The notes under the pieces are model-generated. The model saw only the letters and a program-made list of their open reading frames with translations. It ran no database searches and was not told where the DNA came from. Position numbers and translations under genes: made by a program. From assembly GCA_934463455.1 (NCBI GenBank), contig CAKSJU010000123.1, positions 1 to 5,396 on the forward strand: a stretch of 5,396 bases of DNA. Direction: 5' to 3'. Below, in pieces: positions 1-4,433 of this stretch (the first letter of the stretch is position 1; each line of letters starts with the position of its first letter). This DNA comes from an uncultured Clostridia bacterium. Lineage in GTDB: Bacteria; Bacillota; Clostridia; UBA1381.

Positions 1-20
1 GAAATTAAATAGTTTTTATG

Positions 21-54
21 TCGGTGAAATCATGTTTATTCATGATTTCACCGA
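21..54. terminator. Perfect 14-bp inverted repeat, possible terminator of an upstream gene
   Basis: TCGGTGAAATCATG (21-34) is the exact reverse complement of CATGATTTCACCGA (41-54), with a 6-nt loop TTTATT. Neither strand has a clean T-run directly after the stem: the + strand continues AAAATTT, the - strand CATAAAAAC. It is therefore either a weak terminator for a gene left of the window or a protein-binding or RNA structural element ahead of the transporter operon. The hairpin is certain as a sequence feature; its role is not. Confidence 0.45.
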
Positions 55-92
55 AAATTTATGTAAATTTATACAATTTTTTAGAAAAACTC

Positions 93-121
93 TTGATTTT
101 TTACGAAAATTGATATAAAAT
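93..121 (+). promoter_or_regulatory. Sigma-A promoter of the amino-acid transporter operon
   Basis: TTGATT (93-98) is followed after exactly 17 bp by TAAAAT (116-121). This gives 5/6 matches to the -35 consensus and 5/6 to the -10. Transcription would start near 128, leaving a leader of about 50 nt before the ATG at 180. No riboswitch-sized leader fits. TATAAA at 114-119 is an overlapping alternative -10 with a 15-bp spacer. Confidence 0.6.
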
Positions 122-179
122 ATATATTATATTTGCAGTTGATTTAAAACTGCATTACAATATGAAGGAGAGGATTAAT

Positions 180-998
180 ATGAAAAAATTTATGGCATTG
201 GTTTTAGCCGGAGTTATGTGTGCGGGATTGAGCGCATGCGGAGAAAAAGAGACTTCGGGAGATAAGGTAAGTCTTGCGGCAAAGACAAGTACAATGAGTG
301 CGGAGCTTACTGAAAAATATGCAAAACAATATGGTTTTGATGTTGTATATTATGAGGACTCGCCTACGATGTATCAGGCAGTTATGAACGGAACAAACAA
401 GGCTTGTTTTGAAGACCGTTCGGTTATCGGCTGGGCTATTAAAGAAGAGGGATTGAAGCTTAAAACAGTAGGTGATATTGAAAATCCGGCTTCGTATGGC
501 TTTGCTGTAAAGAAAGGCTCGAATGAGGATCTTTTGAAGATGTTTAACGCAGGTCTTAAGAATATTAAGGCAAACGGCGAATATGACAAAATTCTTGAAA
601 AATACGGATACAGCGATAAAAAATATGCGGACAGCTCGGCTCAAAAGGTTGAGAGCGGCGTAACTCCGTCAAAGAAATACATAATCTATTCGGATAACGC
701 ATTTGCTCCGTTTGAATATCTCGATACCGCAACAAATCAATATACCGGTGTTGATATGGATATTCTTGCAGCTGTAGCAAAGGATCAGGGATTTGAGTAT
801 GAAGTTAAAAATGAAGGCTTTGACGCTTCTATGGGTGCTGTTCAATCAGGTCAGGCAGACGCTATGATTGCAGGTATGACAATAACAGACGAAAGAAAAC
901 AGACCTTTGATTTCTCCGACGGTTATTTTGAAGACGGTCAGATTATGGTTGTTGCTGCGGACAGCAATGTAACCGGAATTGAAGATTTGGCAAAATAA
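180..998 (+). CDS. Circularly permuted family-3 solute-binding lipoprotein of an amino-acid ABC importer
   Basis: 272 aa. The ATG at 180 is preferred over the in-frame ATG at 162 because the strong AAGGAGAGG (165-173) lies between them, 6-14 nt before 180, and because residue 1 then opens a classic lipoprotein signal: MKK, hydrophobic core 4-18, lipobox LSAC with Cys20. The domain order is swapped. Residues 29-144 match the normally C-terminal half of SBP_bac_3 (AAKTSTMSAE, ligand Asp in CFED at 79, YGFAVKKG 106-113, final helices ending KYGY). Residues 145-165 are a polar linker. Residues 166-272 match the normally N-terminal half (SDNAFAPFEY 171-180, GVDMDILAAVAK 190-201, GMTITDER 232-239, DFSDGYF 244-250) and stop at the hinge GIEDLAK. 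By analogy with E. coli GlnH, Asp172, Phe175, Phe214, Arg239, Lys35 and Asp79 would form the amino-acid site. It is the first gene of a binding protein-permease-ATPase operon. Exact substrate is unknown; glutamine or another polar amino acid is likely. Confidence 0.88.
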   Translation: MKKFMALVLAGVMCAGLSACGEKETSGDKVSLAAKTSTMSAELTEKYAKQYGFDVVYYEDSPTMYQAVMNGTNKACFEDRSVIGWAIKEEGLKLKTVGDIENPASYGFAVKKGSNEDLLKMFNAGLKNIKANGEYDKILEKYGYSDKKYADSSAQKVESGVTPSKKYIIYSDNAFAPFEYLDTATNQYTGVDMDILAAVAKDQGFEYEVKNEGFDASMGAVQSGQADAMIAGMTITDERKQTFDFSDGYFEDGQIMVVAADSNVTGIEDLAK

Positions 999-1014
999 AA
1001 CAAATCGTAAATAA

Positions 1015-1039
1015 GGGGCTGTCGAGGCTCGGCAGCCCC
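1015..1039 (+). promoter_or_regulatory. Intergenic RNA hairpin between binding protein and permease genes
   Basis: GGGGCTGTCG (1015-1024) pairs with CGGCAGCCCC (1030-1039) through 10 bp including one G-U, with a 5-nt loop. It lies 16 nt after the binding-protein stop and 29 nt before the permease start. The bases right after it are AAAAATATTTTT (itself palindromic, 1040-1051), not a T-run, so it looks more like a 3'-end stabiliser or leaky attenuator than a full terminator. Such elements typically keep the binding protein in excess over the membrane parts; that role is inferred. Confidence 0.55.
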
Positions 1040-1068
1040 AAAAATATTTTTGTATTTGAGAGAGTGCT

Positions 1069-1755
1069 ATGGATTTTATAAGAACAATTAATGAAGCTAC
1101 CCCGCTCCTTATGCAGGGTATTAAACTCACAGTATTAATATCACTTTTATCTCTTATTATCGGTATGATTATCGGTTTTTTTTCGTGCATCATGGGCATG
1201 TCAAAAAATCTTGTTCTAAAGGCAATATCCGCAGTATATATATGGATTATCCGCGGAACACCTATGCTTGTTCAGGCATTTATTATTTATTTCGGTATGC
1301 CGCAGGTTGTACAAAAGCTTTTTAACCCCGATTTCAGAATTGAAGCGTTTACCGCAGGTGTAATAACATTGAGTCTTAATGCCGGTGCTTATTTGTCGGA
1401 AATTTTCAGAAGCGGTATAAATGCCGTTCCCAAAGGTCAAACAGAGGCTGCAAGAAGCCTTGGAATGGGAAAGGCTAAAACAATGATAAAGGTTGTGTTG
1501 CCGCAAGCGGTAAAAATTGCGATACCGTCAATGGTAAATCAATTTATTATTACTGTAAAAGATACGTCTATATTGTCGGTAATCGGTTTGGCAGACGTTG
1601 TAAATAAGGCAAAAGTATATGTAGGTAAATCCTATCAGTTTTTCGCGGCGTATATATTGGTTGCCGCATACTATCTGGTTGTTATTTCGATTTTGATGGT
1701 AATATCAAAATATTTGGAGAAGAAGTTGAATTATGAGCGTAAAAGTAGAAGTTAA
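1069..1755 (+). CDS. Amino-acid ABC transporter permease, HisM/GlnP type
   Basis: 228 aa integral membrane protein that forms the translocation pore of a polar amino-acid importer, probably as a homodimer because only one permease gene is present. Hydrophobic segments lie at about 18-42, 52-75, 93-112, 150-175 and 188-218. Family markers are IRGTPMLVQ (61-69) and SLNAGAYLSEIFRSGI (102-117). The cytoplasmic EAA coupling loop starts EAARSLGM (126-133) and ends VLPQA (143-147); it docks onto the ATPase. Length is usual for the family. The upstream GAGAGAG (1058-1064) is only a weak ribosome site, consistent with lower expression than the binding protein. The 3' end overlaps the ATPase start by 23 nt, implying coupled translation in one operon. 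Confidence 0.93.
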   Translation: MDFIRTINEATPLLMQGIKLTVLISLLSLIIGMIIGFFSCIMGMSKNLVLKAISAVYIWIIRGTPMLVQAFIIYFGMPQVVQKLFNPDFRIEAFTAGVITLSLNAGAYLSEIFRSGINAVPKGQTEAARSLGMGKAKTMIKVVLPQAVKIAIPSMVNQFIITVKDTSILSVIGLADVVNKAKVYVGKSYQFFAAYILVAAYYLVVISILMVISKYLEKKLNYERKSRS

Positions 1756-2464
1756 AAACTTAATTAAGAGCTTCCATAAGCTTGAAGTATTAAAAGGTAT
1801 TGACCTGACTGTTAACGAGGGCGAAGTTGTATGTATAATAGGACCGTCGGGAAGCGGTAAATCAACTTTGCTGAGATGTCTTAATTTGCTGGAAGTTCCT
1901 ACAAGCGGAAAGGTGTCTGTTGAGGGAATTGATATAACCGATAAAAAAACGGATATAAATAAAGTCAGAGAAAATATAGGAATGGTTTTTCAAAACTTTA
2001 ATCTGTTCCCGCATTTGACGGTGCTGCAAAATATTATGCTTGCACCTGTTGAGCTTAAAAAAATGTCAAAGCAGGAAGCGAAAAAAAATGCTTTGAATTT
2101 ATTAAAAAGAGTAGGTCTTGAAGATAAAGCGGCATGTCATCCCGGACAGCTGTCGGGAGGACAGCAGCAGAGAGTGGCGATAGCGCGTGCTCTTGCCATG
2201 AATCCGAATATTATGCTTTTTGATGAGCCGACATCCGCGCTTGACCCCGAAATGGTCGGTGAAGTTCTGAATGTAATGAAAGAACTTGCCGCGCAGGGAA
2301 TGACAATGATTGTTGTTACTCATGAAATGGGATTTGCGCGAGAGGTATCGGACAGAGTTGTTTTTATTGATGAAGGGATAATTATGGAAGAGGGAAAACC
2401 GGAAGATATTTTCTCAAATCCTCAAAATCCGAGAGCTATTGACTTTTTAAATAAAGTATTATAA
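1733..2464 (+). CDS. Amino-acid ABC transporter ATP-binding protein, GlnQ type
   Basis: 243 aa, full length for the GlnQ/HisP family. It hydrolyses ATP on the cytoplasmic face to drive the permease encoded just upstream. All motifs are intact: Walker A GPSGSGKST (37-45), Q-loop Gln87 in GMVFQNFNLFPHLTVL, signature LSGGQ (140-144), Walker B IMLFDE (160-165) with catalytic Glu165, D-loop SALD (168-171) and the switch His197 in VVTHEMGFA. The C-terminus (EGKPEDIFSNPQNPRAIDFL) is typical of polar amino-acid transporters. The ATG at 1733 lies inside the permease gene in another frame, with GGAGAAG (1716-1722) about 10 nt ahead. It is the last gene of the operon and is followed at once by a strong hairpin terminator. 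Confidence 0.96.
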   Translation: MSVKVEVKNLIKSFHKLEVLKGIDLTVNEGEVVCIIGPSGSGKSTLLRCLNLLEVPTSGKVSVEGIDITDKKTDINKVRENIGMVFQNFNLFPHLTVLQNIMLAPVELKKMSKQEAKKNALNLLKRVGLEDKAACHPGQLSGGQQQRVAIARALAMNPNIMLFDEPTSALDPEMVGEVLNVMKELAAQGMTMIVVTHEMGFAREVSDRVVFIDEGIIMEEGKPEDIFSNPQNPRAIDFLNKVL

Positions 2465-2466
2465 AT

Positions 2467-2503
2467 AAAACCGTCGGTATAACGCTTTTGCACCGACGGT
2501 TTT
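2467..2503. terminator. Intrinsic terminator after the transporter operon, likely bidirectional
   Basis: CCGTCGGT (2471-2478) pairs with ACCGACGG (2492-2499), extended by flanking A/T pairs (AAAA 2467-2470 with TTTT 2500-2503); the loop is 13 nt. On the + strand it ends in TTTTTAT, three bases after the ATPase stop. Read on the - strand it ends in TTTTATTTAT, so it could also stop transcripts of the convergent DUF2752 gene that ends at 2611. No closer terminator is obvious for that gene. Confidence 0.88.
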
Positions 2504-2553
2504 TATCTTGTATACCGATTATTATTTGTCTATAAACTTTTTTGCGTCAAATA

Positions 2554-2569
2554 AAATAATCGATTATTT
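2554..2569. repeat. 16-bp perfect palindrome AAATAATCGATTATTT
   Basis: A loop-less, AT-rich perfect palindrome in the 146-bp gap between the convergent genes. One half, CGATTATT, also occurs at 2516-2523, so the earlier copy can pair with AATAATCG (2555-2562) to form a larger imperfect stem. It may be a DNA-binding site or a weak 3'-end structure for the - strand transcript. In AT-rich intergenic DNA part of this can arise by chance. Apart from this and the terminator at 2467-2503 nothing is visible in the gap. Confidence 0.35.
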
Positions 2570-2610
2570 ACAAATACTTTCTTCTGTGGGTTTTGCTGTC
2601 ATACTGTTGC

Positions 2611-2982
2611 TTAATGAATAATATTTCGCAGTATACAGAAGCAAATAAGTGCGGTTATTTCAAGCCACAAAAAAATGCGGGTAGCTTTAAGCAGTTTTCT
2701 CTCTCCGTTTTTTATGTAGTGAATATCTTCAATTACAATAAATAAGATAATTAAAGGGAAAGAAATAAAAAGAAAAGAATTGTAGCCGAAAGCTTCTTTA
2801 AAATTTCCTCTTGCGGCGGCAATAAGCATTCTTGTTATTCCGCAGCTCGGACAAAGTAAACCCGTAATCTTATAAAAAGGGCAGGGAACAGAAATACCAA
2901 AGGATGATGATATAAAATACAAAATGCCGATGATTAAGACAGGGCATATTTTTTTTATTTCTTTTAATAAACGAATTTTCAT
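2611..2982 (-). CDS. DUF2752 family small membrane protein
   Basis: 123 aa from the preferred ATG at 2982; an in-frame ATG at 2994 would add MENS. The later start is favoured because GGAG (2989-2992) sits 6 nt ahead of it, while the bases ahead of 2994 are T-rich and part of a hairpin arm. The family signature is clear: CPFYKITGLLCPSCGITR (residues 34-51), with three cysteines and the CPxCGxTR motif, then a conserved Asn in GYNSF. Three hydrophobic helices lie at about 13-32, 70-84 and 103-118. The family's biochemical role is not established; it often sits beside other small membrane-protein genes, as here. No promoter fits between its start and the hairpin just upstream, so expression probably depends on read-through from the DUF4234 gene. 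Confidence 0.82.
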   Translation of the reverse strand: MKIRLLKEIKKICPVLIIGILYFISSSFGISVPCPFYKITGLLCPSCGITRMLIAAARGNFKEAFGYNSFLFISFPLIILFIVIEDIHYIKNGERKLLKATRIFLWLEITALICFCILRNIIH

Positions 2983-2995
2983 TGAATTCTCCATA

Positions 2996-3043
2996 CAAAC
3001 AAAAGGAGAGAATGTAAGATTTTACATTCTCTCCTTTTGTTTG
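2996..3043. terminator. 22-bp perfect hairpin, bidirectional terminator or attenuator
   Basis: The arm 2996-3017 is the exact reverse complement of 3022-3043, with a 4-nt loop GATT. On the - strand it begins 3 nt after the DUF4234 stop and ends TTTTGTTTGT; on the + strand it ends TTTTGTTTGATTTT. It is a strong intrinsic terminator by structure, yet its - strand end lies only 13 nt before the DUF2752 start. It may therefore work as a partial terminator inside a two-gene unit. Confidence 0.85.
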
Positions 3044-3046
3044 ATT

Positions 3047-3394
3047 TTACTCTGCAATTACTTTGTTGATAGAATCTTGCATTAATGCGTAAGATACTAT
3101 TCCCAATCCAAAAATGGAAAGAACTAAGTATAAAATACCGCGTGAATTTTGCGGCATATCATGTTTTGACGCAATTGAGTCAAGCTTATCGCCCATTTTA
3201 TACATCCAGTAAAATGCATATATTCCGCAGGAGATAATTGAAAATAAAAGCGCCATTCCGCCCGTTGTATCATTTGTATCGCCATTAAGAGCGTTAATTT
3301 CGTCATTCAGTTTAATAAACCAGTAAATGCCGTAAATACCGCAAGTAATGATCGTAAGAATAATTGCAACGGAAACTTTTCTTTTTTGGACCAC
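3047..3394 (-). CDS. DUF4234 family small membrane protein
   Basis: 115 aa with a GTG start at 3394, chosen because the A4G7 Shine-Dalgarno stretch (3400-3410) ends 5 nt before it. The protein is built from three related units. TCGIYGIYWFIKLNDEIN (17-34) and SCGIYAFYWMYKMGDKLD (55-72) are close copies; GLGIVSYALMQDSINKV (96-112) is a diverged third. Each pairs a hydrophobic helix with a short amphipathic tail carrying Asp. The pattern fits DUF4234, a family of small multi-pass membrane proteins of unknown function. It has its own consensus-grade promoter overlapping the end of pdaA, and is followed by a strong hairpin and then the DUF2752 gene. Function cannot be deduced from the sequence. 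Confidence 0.8.
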   Translation of the reverse strand: MVQKRKVSVAIILTIITCGIYGIYWFIKLNDEINALNGDTNDTTGGMALLFSIISCGIYAFYWMYKMGDKLDSIASKHDMPQNSRGILYLVLSIFGLGIVSYALMQDSINKVIAE

Positions 3395-3399
3395 ACGAG

Positions 3400-3410
3400 C
3401 CCCCCCTTTT
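3400..3410 (-). promoter_or_regulatory. G7-tract Shine-Dalgarno site of the DUF4234 gene
   Basis: On the - strand AAAAGGGGGGG ends 5 nt before the GTG start. AAAGG-GG pairs with the anti-SD sequence, with one G-U. The seven-G homopolymer is unusual in this AT-rich DNA and is the kind of tract that can slip during replication, which would change SD-to-start spacing. Confidence 0.55.
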
Positions 3411-3427
3411 TATTATAGTATGTGTAT

Positions 3428-3456
3428 ATTATATAACATATGTCGAAATATGTCAA
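3428..3456 (-). promoter_or_regulatory. Consensus sigma-A promoter of the DUF4234 gene
   Basis: On the - strand TTGACA (3456-3451) and TATAAT (3433-3428) are separated by exactly 17 bp: both hexamers are perfect. The predicted start near 3421 gives a leader of about 27 nt. The TGA stop of the upstream pdaA-like gene (3455-3453) lies inside the -35 hexamer. The spacer holds GACATAT twice at a 10-bp step (the first copy begins in the -35) and the palindrome ACATATGT, a possible repressor site. Confidence 0.8.
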
Positions 3457-4349
3457 GTGTTGGTGACTATTTCGTTAATACTTTTAAATTTATACCCGCT
3501 GTTTAGTGCAAATTGAATAATATTTTCAAGTGCGTCCGCATTATCTTTTGAGACGGCATGGAGCAGAAGAATTGCTCCGTTGTGAAGATAAGGGGTTACT
3601 TGTTCAAAAGCATAAGAAGATCCTTTTTGTGCCGACGGATCCCAATCTCTGTAAGCAAAGCTCCAAAAAACAGTTTTATACCCCAATGTATTTGCGACGG
3701 CAAGCAGACGCTCGCTGTATTCACCCTCCGGGGGACGCATATATCTCATGGAAAATCCAAAATGAGATACGAATTGCTCGTTCAAAGAACATAATTCTTC
3801 TGCCATTTTTTTTGCGCTTGTAAGTTTGGGCAGATTGGGATGATGAACGGTGTGATTTCCCACAATATGTCCCTCGTCAACCATTCTTCCGACAAGCTCA
3901 CCTTCTCTTTCCAAATACGGACCGGTTATGAAAAAAGCTGCCGGGACATTATATTTTTTTAAAACATCCAGAATTTGTGCGGTATATCCGTTTTCGTATC
4001 CCTCATCAAAGGTCAGATAAAGTGTTTTTTCTCTTTTGTCATCTATGTAAAAAGTGTTGTACTTTCTGAACATTTCGATAATTTTTCCCGGAATGTCCGG
4101 TTCAGAGTCTTTTATTTTTTTAAAGCCCCATCCGCTCGGCTTGTTATCATAATCGGTAAAATCGGCATCGGATATTTCTTCTGCTGTTATTAAAGGCTCG
4201 GGTGAGGGTGAAGCTGTAGGAGACGGAGAAGTGGGGATTTCGGCGTTTTGAGGCGATTGCGATATATCGGACATACATCCGGAGGAGAGCAAAACAGCAG
4301 CCGAAACACCGATAATAATTGTTAAATTATTTATTTTTTTTGTAACCAT
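3453..4349 (-). CDS. pdaA: PdaA-like peptidoglycan (delta-lactam) de-N-acetylase, probable lipoprotein
   Basis: 298 aa. PdaA removes the acetyl group from N-acetylmuramic acid after CwlD has cleaved the peptide, allowing muramic delta-lactam to form in spore cortex. Hydrophobic signal 9-24 leads to a lipobox-like SSGC with Cys25 (Ser rather than Leu at -3 is less usual), then a Pro/Ser/Thr linker at 38-52. The NodB domain follows: TFDEGYENGYT (113-123; base Asp115), GNHTVHHP (164-171; metal His166 and His170), RPPEGEYSE (205-213), FWSFAYRDW (228-236) and LLLHAVSKDNA (261-271; His264). TFDxGYENGYT, FWS and LLHxVSxDNA are PdaA hallmarks; B. subtilis has Asn where this has Glu116. AAAGGA (4360-4365) lies 10 nt before the ATG. 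It is divergent from a second deacetylase, and no terminator separates it from the DUF4234 gene, so read-through is likely. Confidence 0.9.
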   Translation of the reverse strand: MVTKKINNLTIIIGVSAAVLLSSGCMSDISQSPQNAEIPTSPSPTASPSPEPLITAEEISDADFTDYDNKPSGWGFKKIKDSEPDIPGKIIEMFRKYNTFYIDDKREKTLYLTFDEGYENGYTAQILDVLKKYNVPAAFFITGPYLEREGELVGRMVDEGHIVGNHTVHHPNLPKLTSAKKMAEELCSLNEQFVSHFGFSMRYMRPPEGEYSERLLAVANTLGYKTVFWSFAYRDWDPSAQKGSSYAFEQVTPYLHNGAILLLHAVSKDNADALENIIQFALNSGYKFKSINEIVTNT

Positions 4350-4377
4350 ATTTTAATTATCCTTTCTGCTAAATTTG

Positions 4378-4406
4378 TTGATTTTTTTTGAAAAATGTAG
4401 TATAAT
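4378..4406 (+). promoter_or_regulatory. Sigma-A promoter of the + strand deacetylase gene
   Basis: TTGATT (4378-4383), a 17-bp spacer and a perfect TATAAT (4401-4406). The start would fall at about 4410-4414, putting AGGAGG (4414-4419) at the very 5' end of the mRNA and leaving a leader of only about 16-20 nt. Confidence 0.72.
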
Positions 4407-4428
4407 GATATTTAGGAGGTAATTATGC
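4401..4428 (-). promoter_or_regulatory. Candidate forespore sigma-G promoter of the pdaA-like gene
   Basis: On the - strand GCATA (4428-4424) and CATTATA (4407-4401) match the sigma-G patterns gMATR and cATnMTA with a 16-bp spacer, one or two bases shorter than the usual 17-18. A start near 4394 would give a leader of about 45 nt carrying the AAAGGA site. In B. subtilis pdaA is a sigma-G gene, which supports the reading. The -10 element lies on the same bases as the + strand TATAAT box, so the match could be partly a by-product of that box. Confidence 0.42.
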
Positions 4429-4433
4429 TATGA
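4414..4433 (+). promoter_or_regulatory. SD site followed by a two-codon minigene overlapping the deacetylase start
   Basis: AGGAGGT (4414-4420) is followed by two start codons. ATG at 4425 reads ATG CTA TGA (Met-Leu-stop, ending 4433), and its stop overlaps the ATG at 4430 that opens the deacetylase gene. Spacing from AGGAGG is 5 nt to the first ATG and 10 nt to the second, so the second is at least as well placed. The short frame may compete or couple by re-initiation. Confidence 0.4.

Noticed and set aside
162..179. ATG at 162 as the start of the binding-protein gene
   Set aside because: The ribosome site AAGGAGAGG lies after it, and starting at 180 gives a clean lipoprotein signal; the extra residues MKERIN are simply the SD region translated.
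204..644. Long - strand open frame opposite the binding-protein gene (146 aa)
   Set aside because: It is antisense to a gene with clear family motifs, has no recognisable domain, and its composition looks like a reverse-strand shadow.
996..1014. Frameshift or premature stop as the cause of the missing lobe-2 half after GIEDLAK
   Set aside because: The following bases in all frames give no lobe-2 sequence, and that half is present and intact earlier in the same gene; permutation explains the data better than truncation.
3005..3017. SD-like AAGGAG followed by ATG TAA within the hairpin arms
   Set aside because: A start directly followed by a stop, buried in a 22-bp stem; it arises from the arm sequence and has no coding value.
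2996..3043. Shared element between the hairpins at 2996-3043 and 5300-5349 (both carry AAAAGGAG/CTCCTTTT)
   Set aside because: Only eight bases are shared, at the base of each stem; this is a common terminator shape, not evidence for a mobile repeat.
3044..3072. Possible - strand promoter for the DUF2752 gene (TAAAAT at 3049-3044)
   Set aside because: No acceptable -35 is found at the right spacing, and any transcript would still have to pass the hairpin.
3530..4193. Several + strand open frames inside the pdaA-like gene
   Set aside because: They are antisense to conserved NodB motifs, lack ribosome sites and show no family features.
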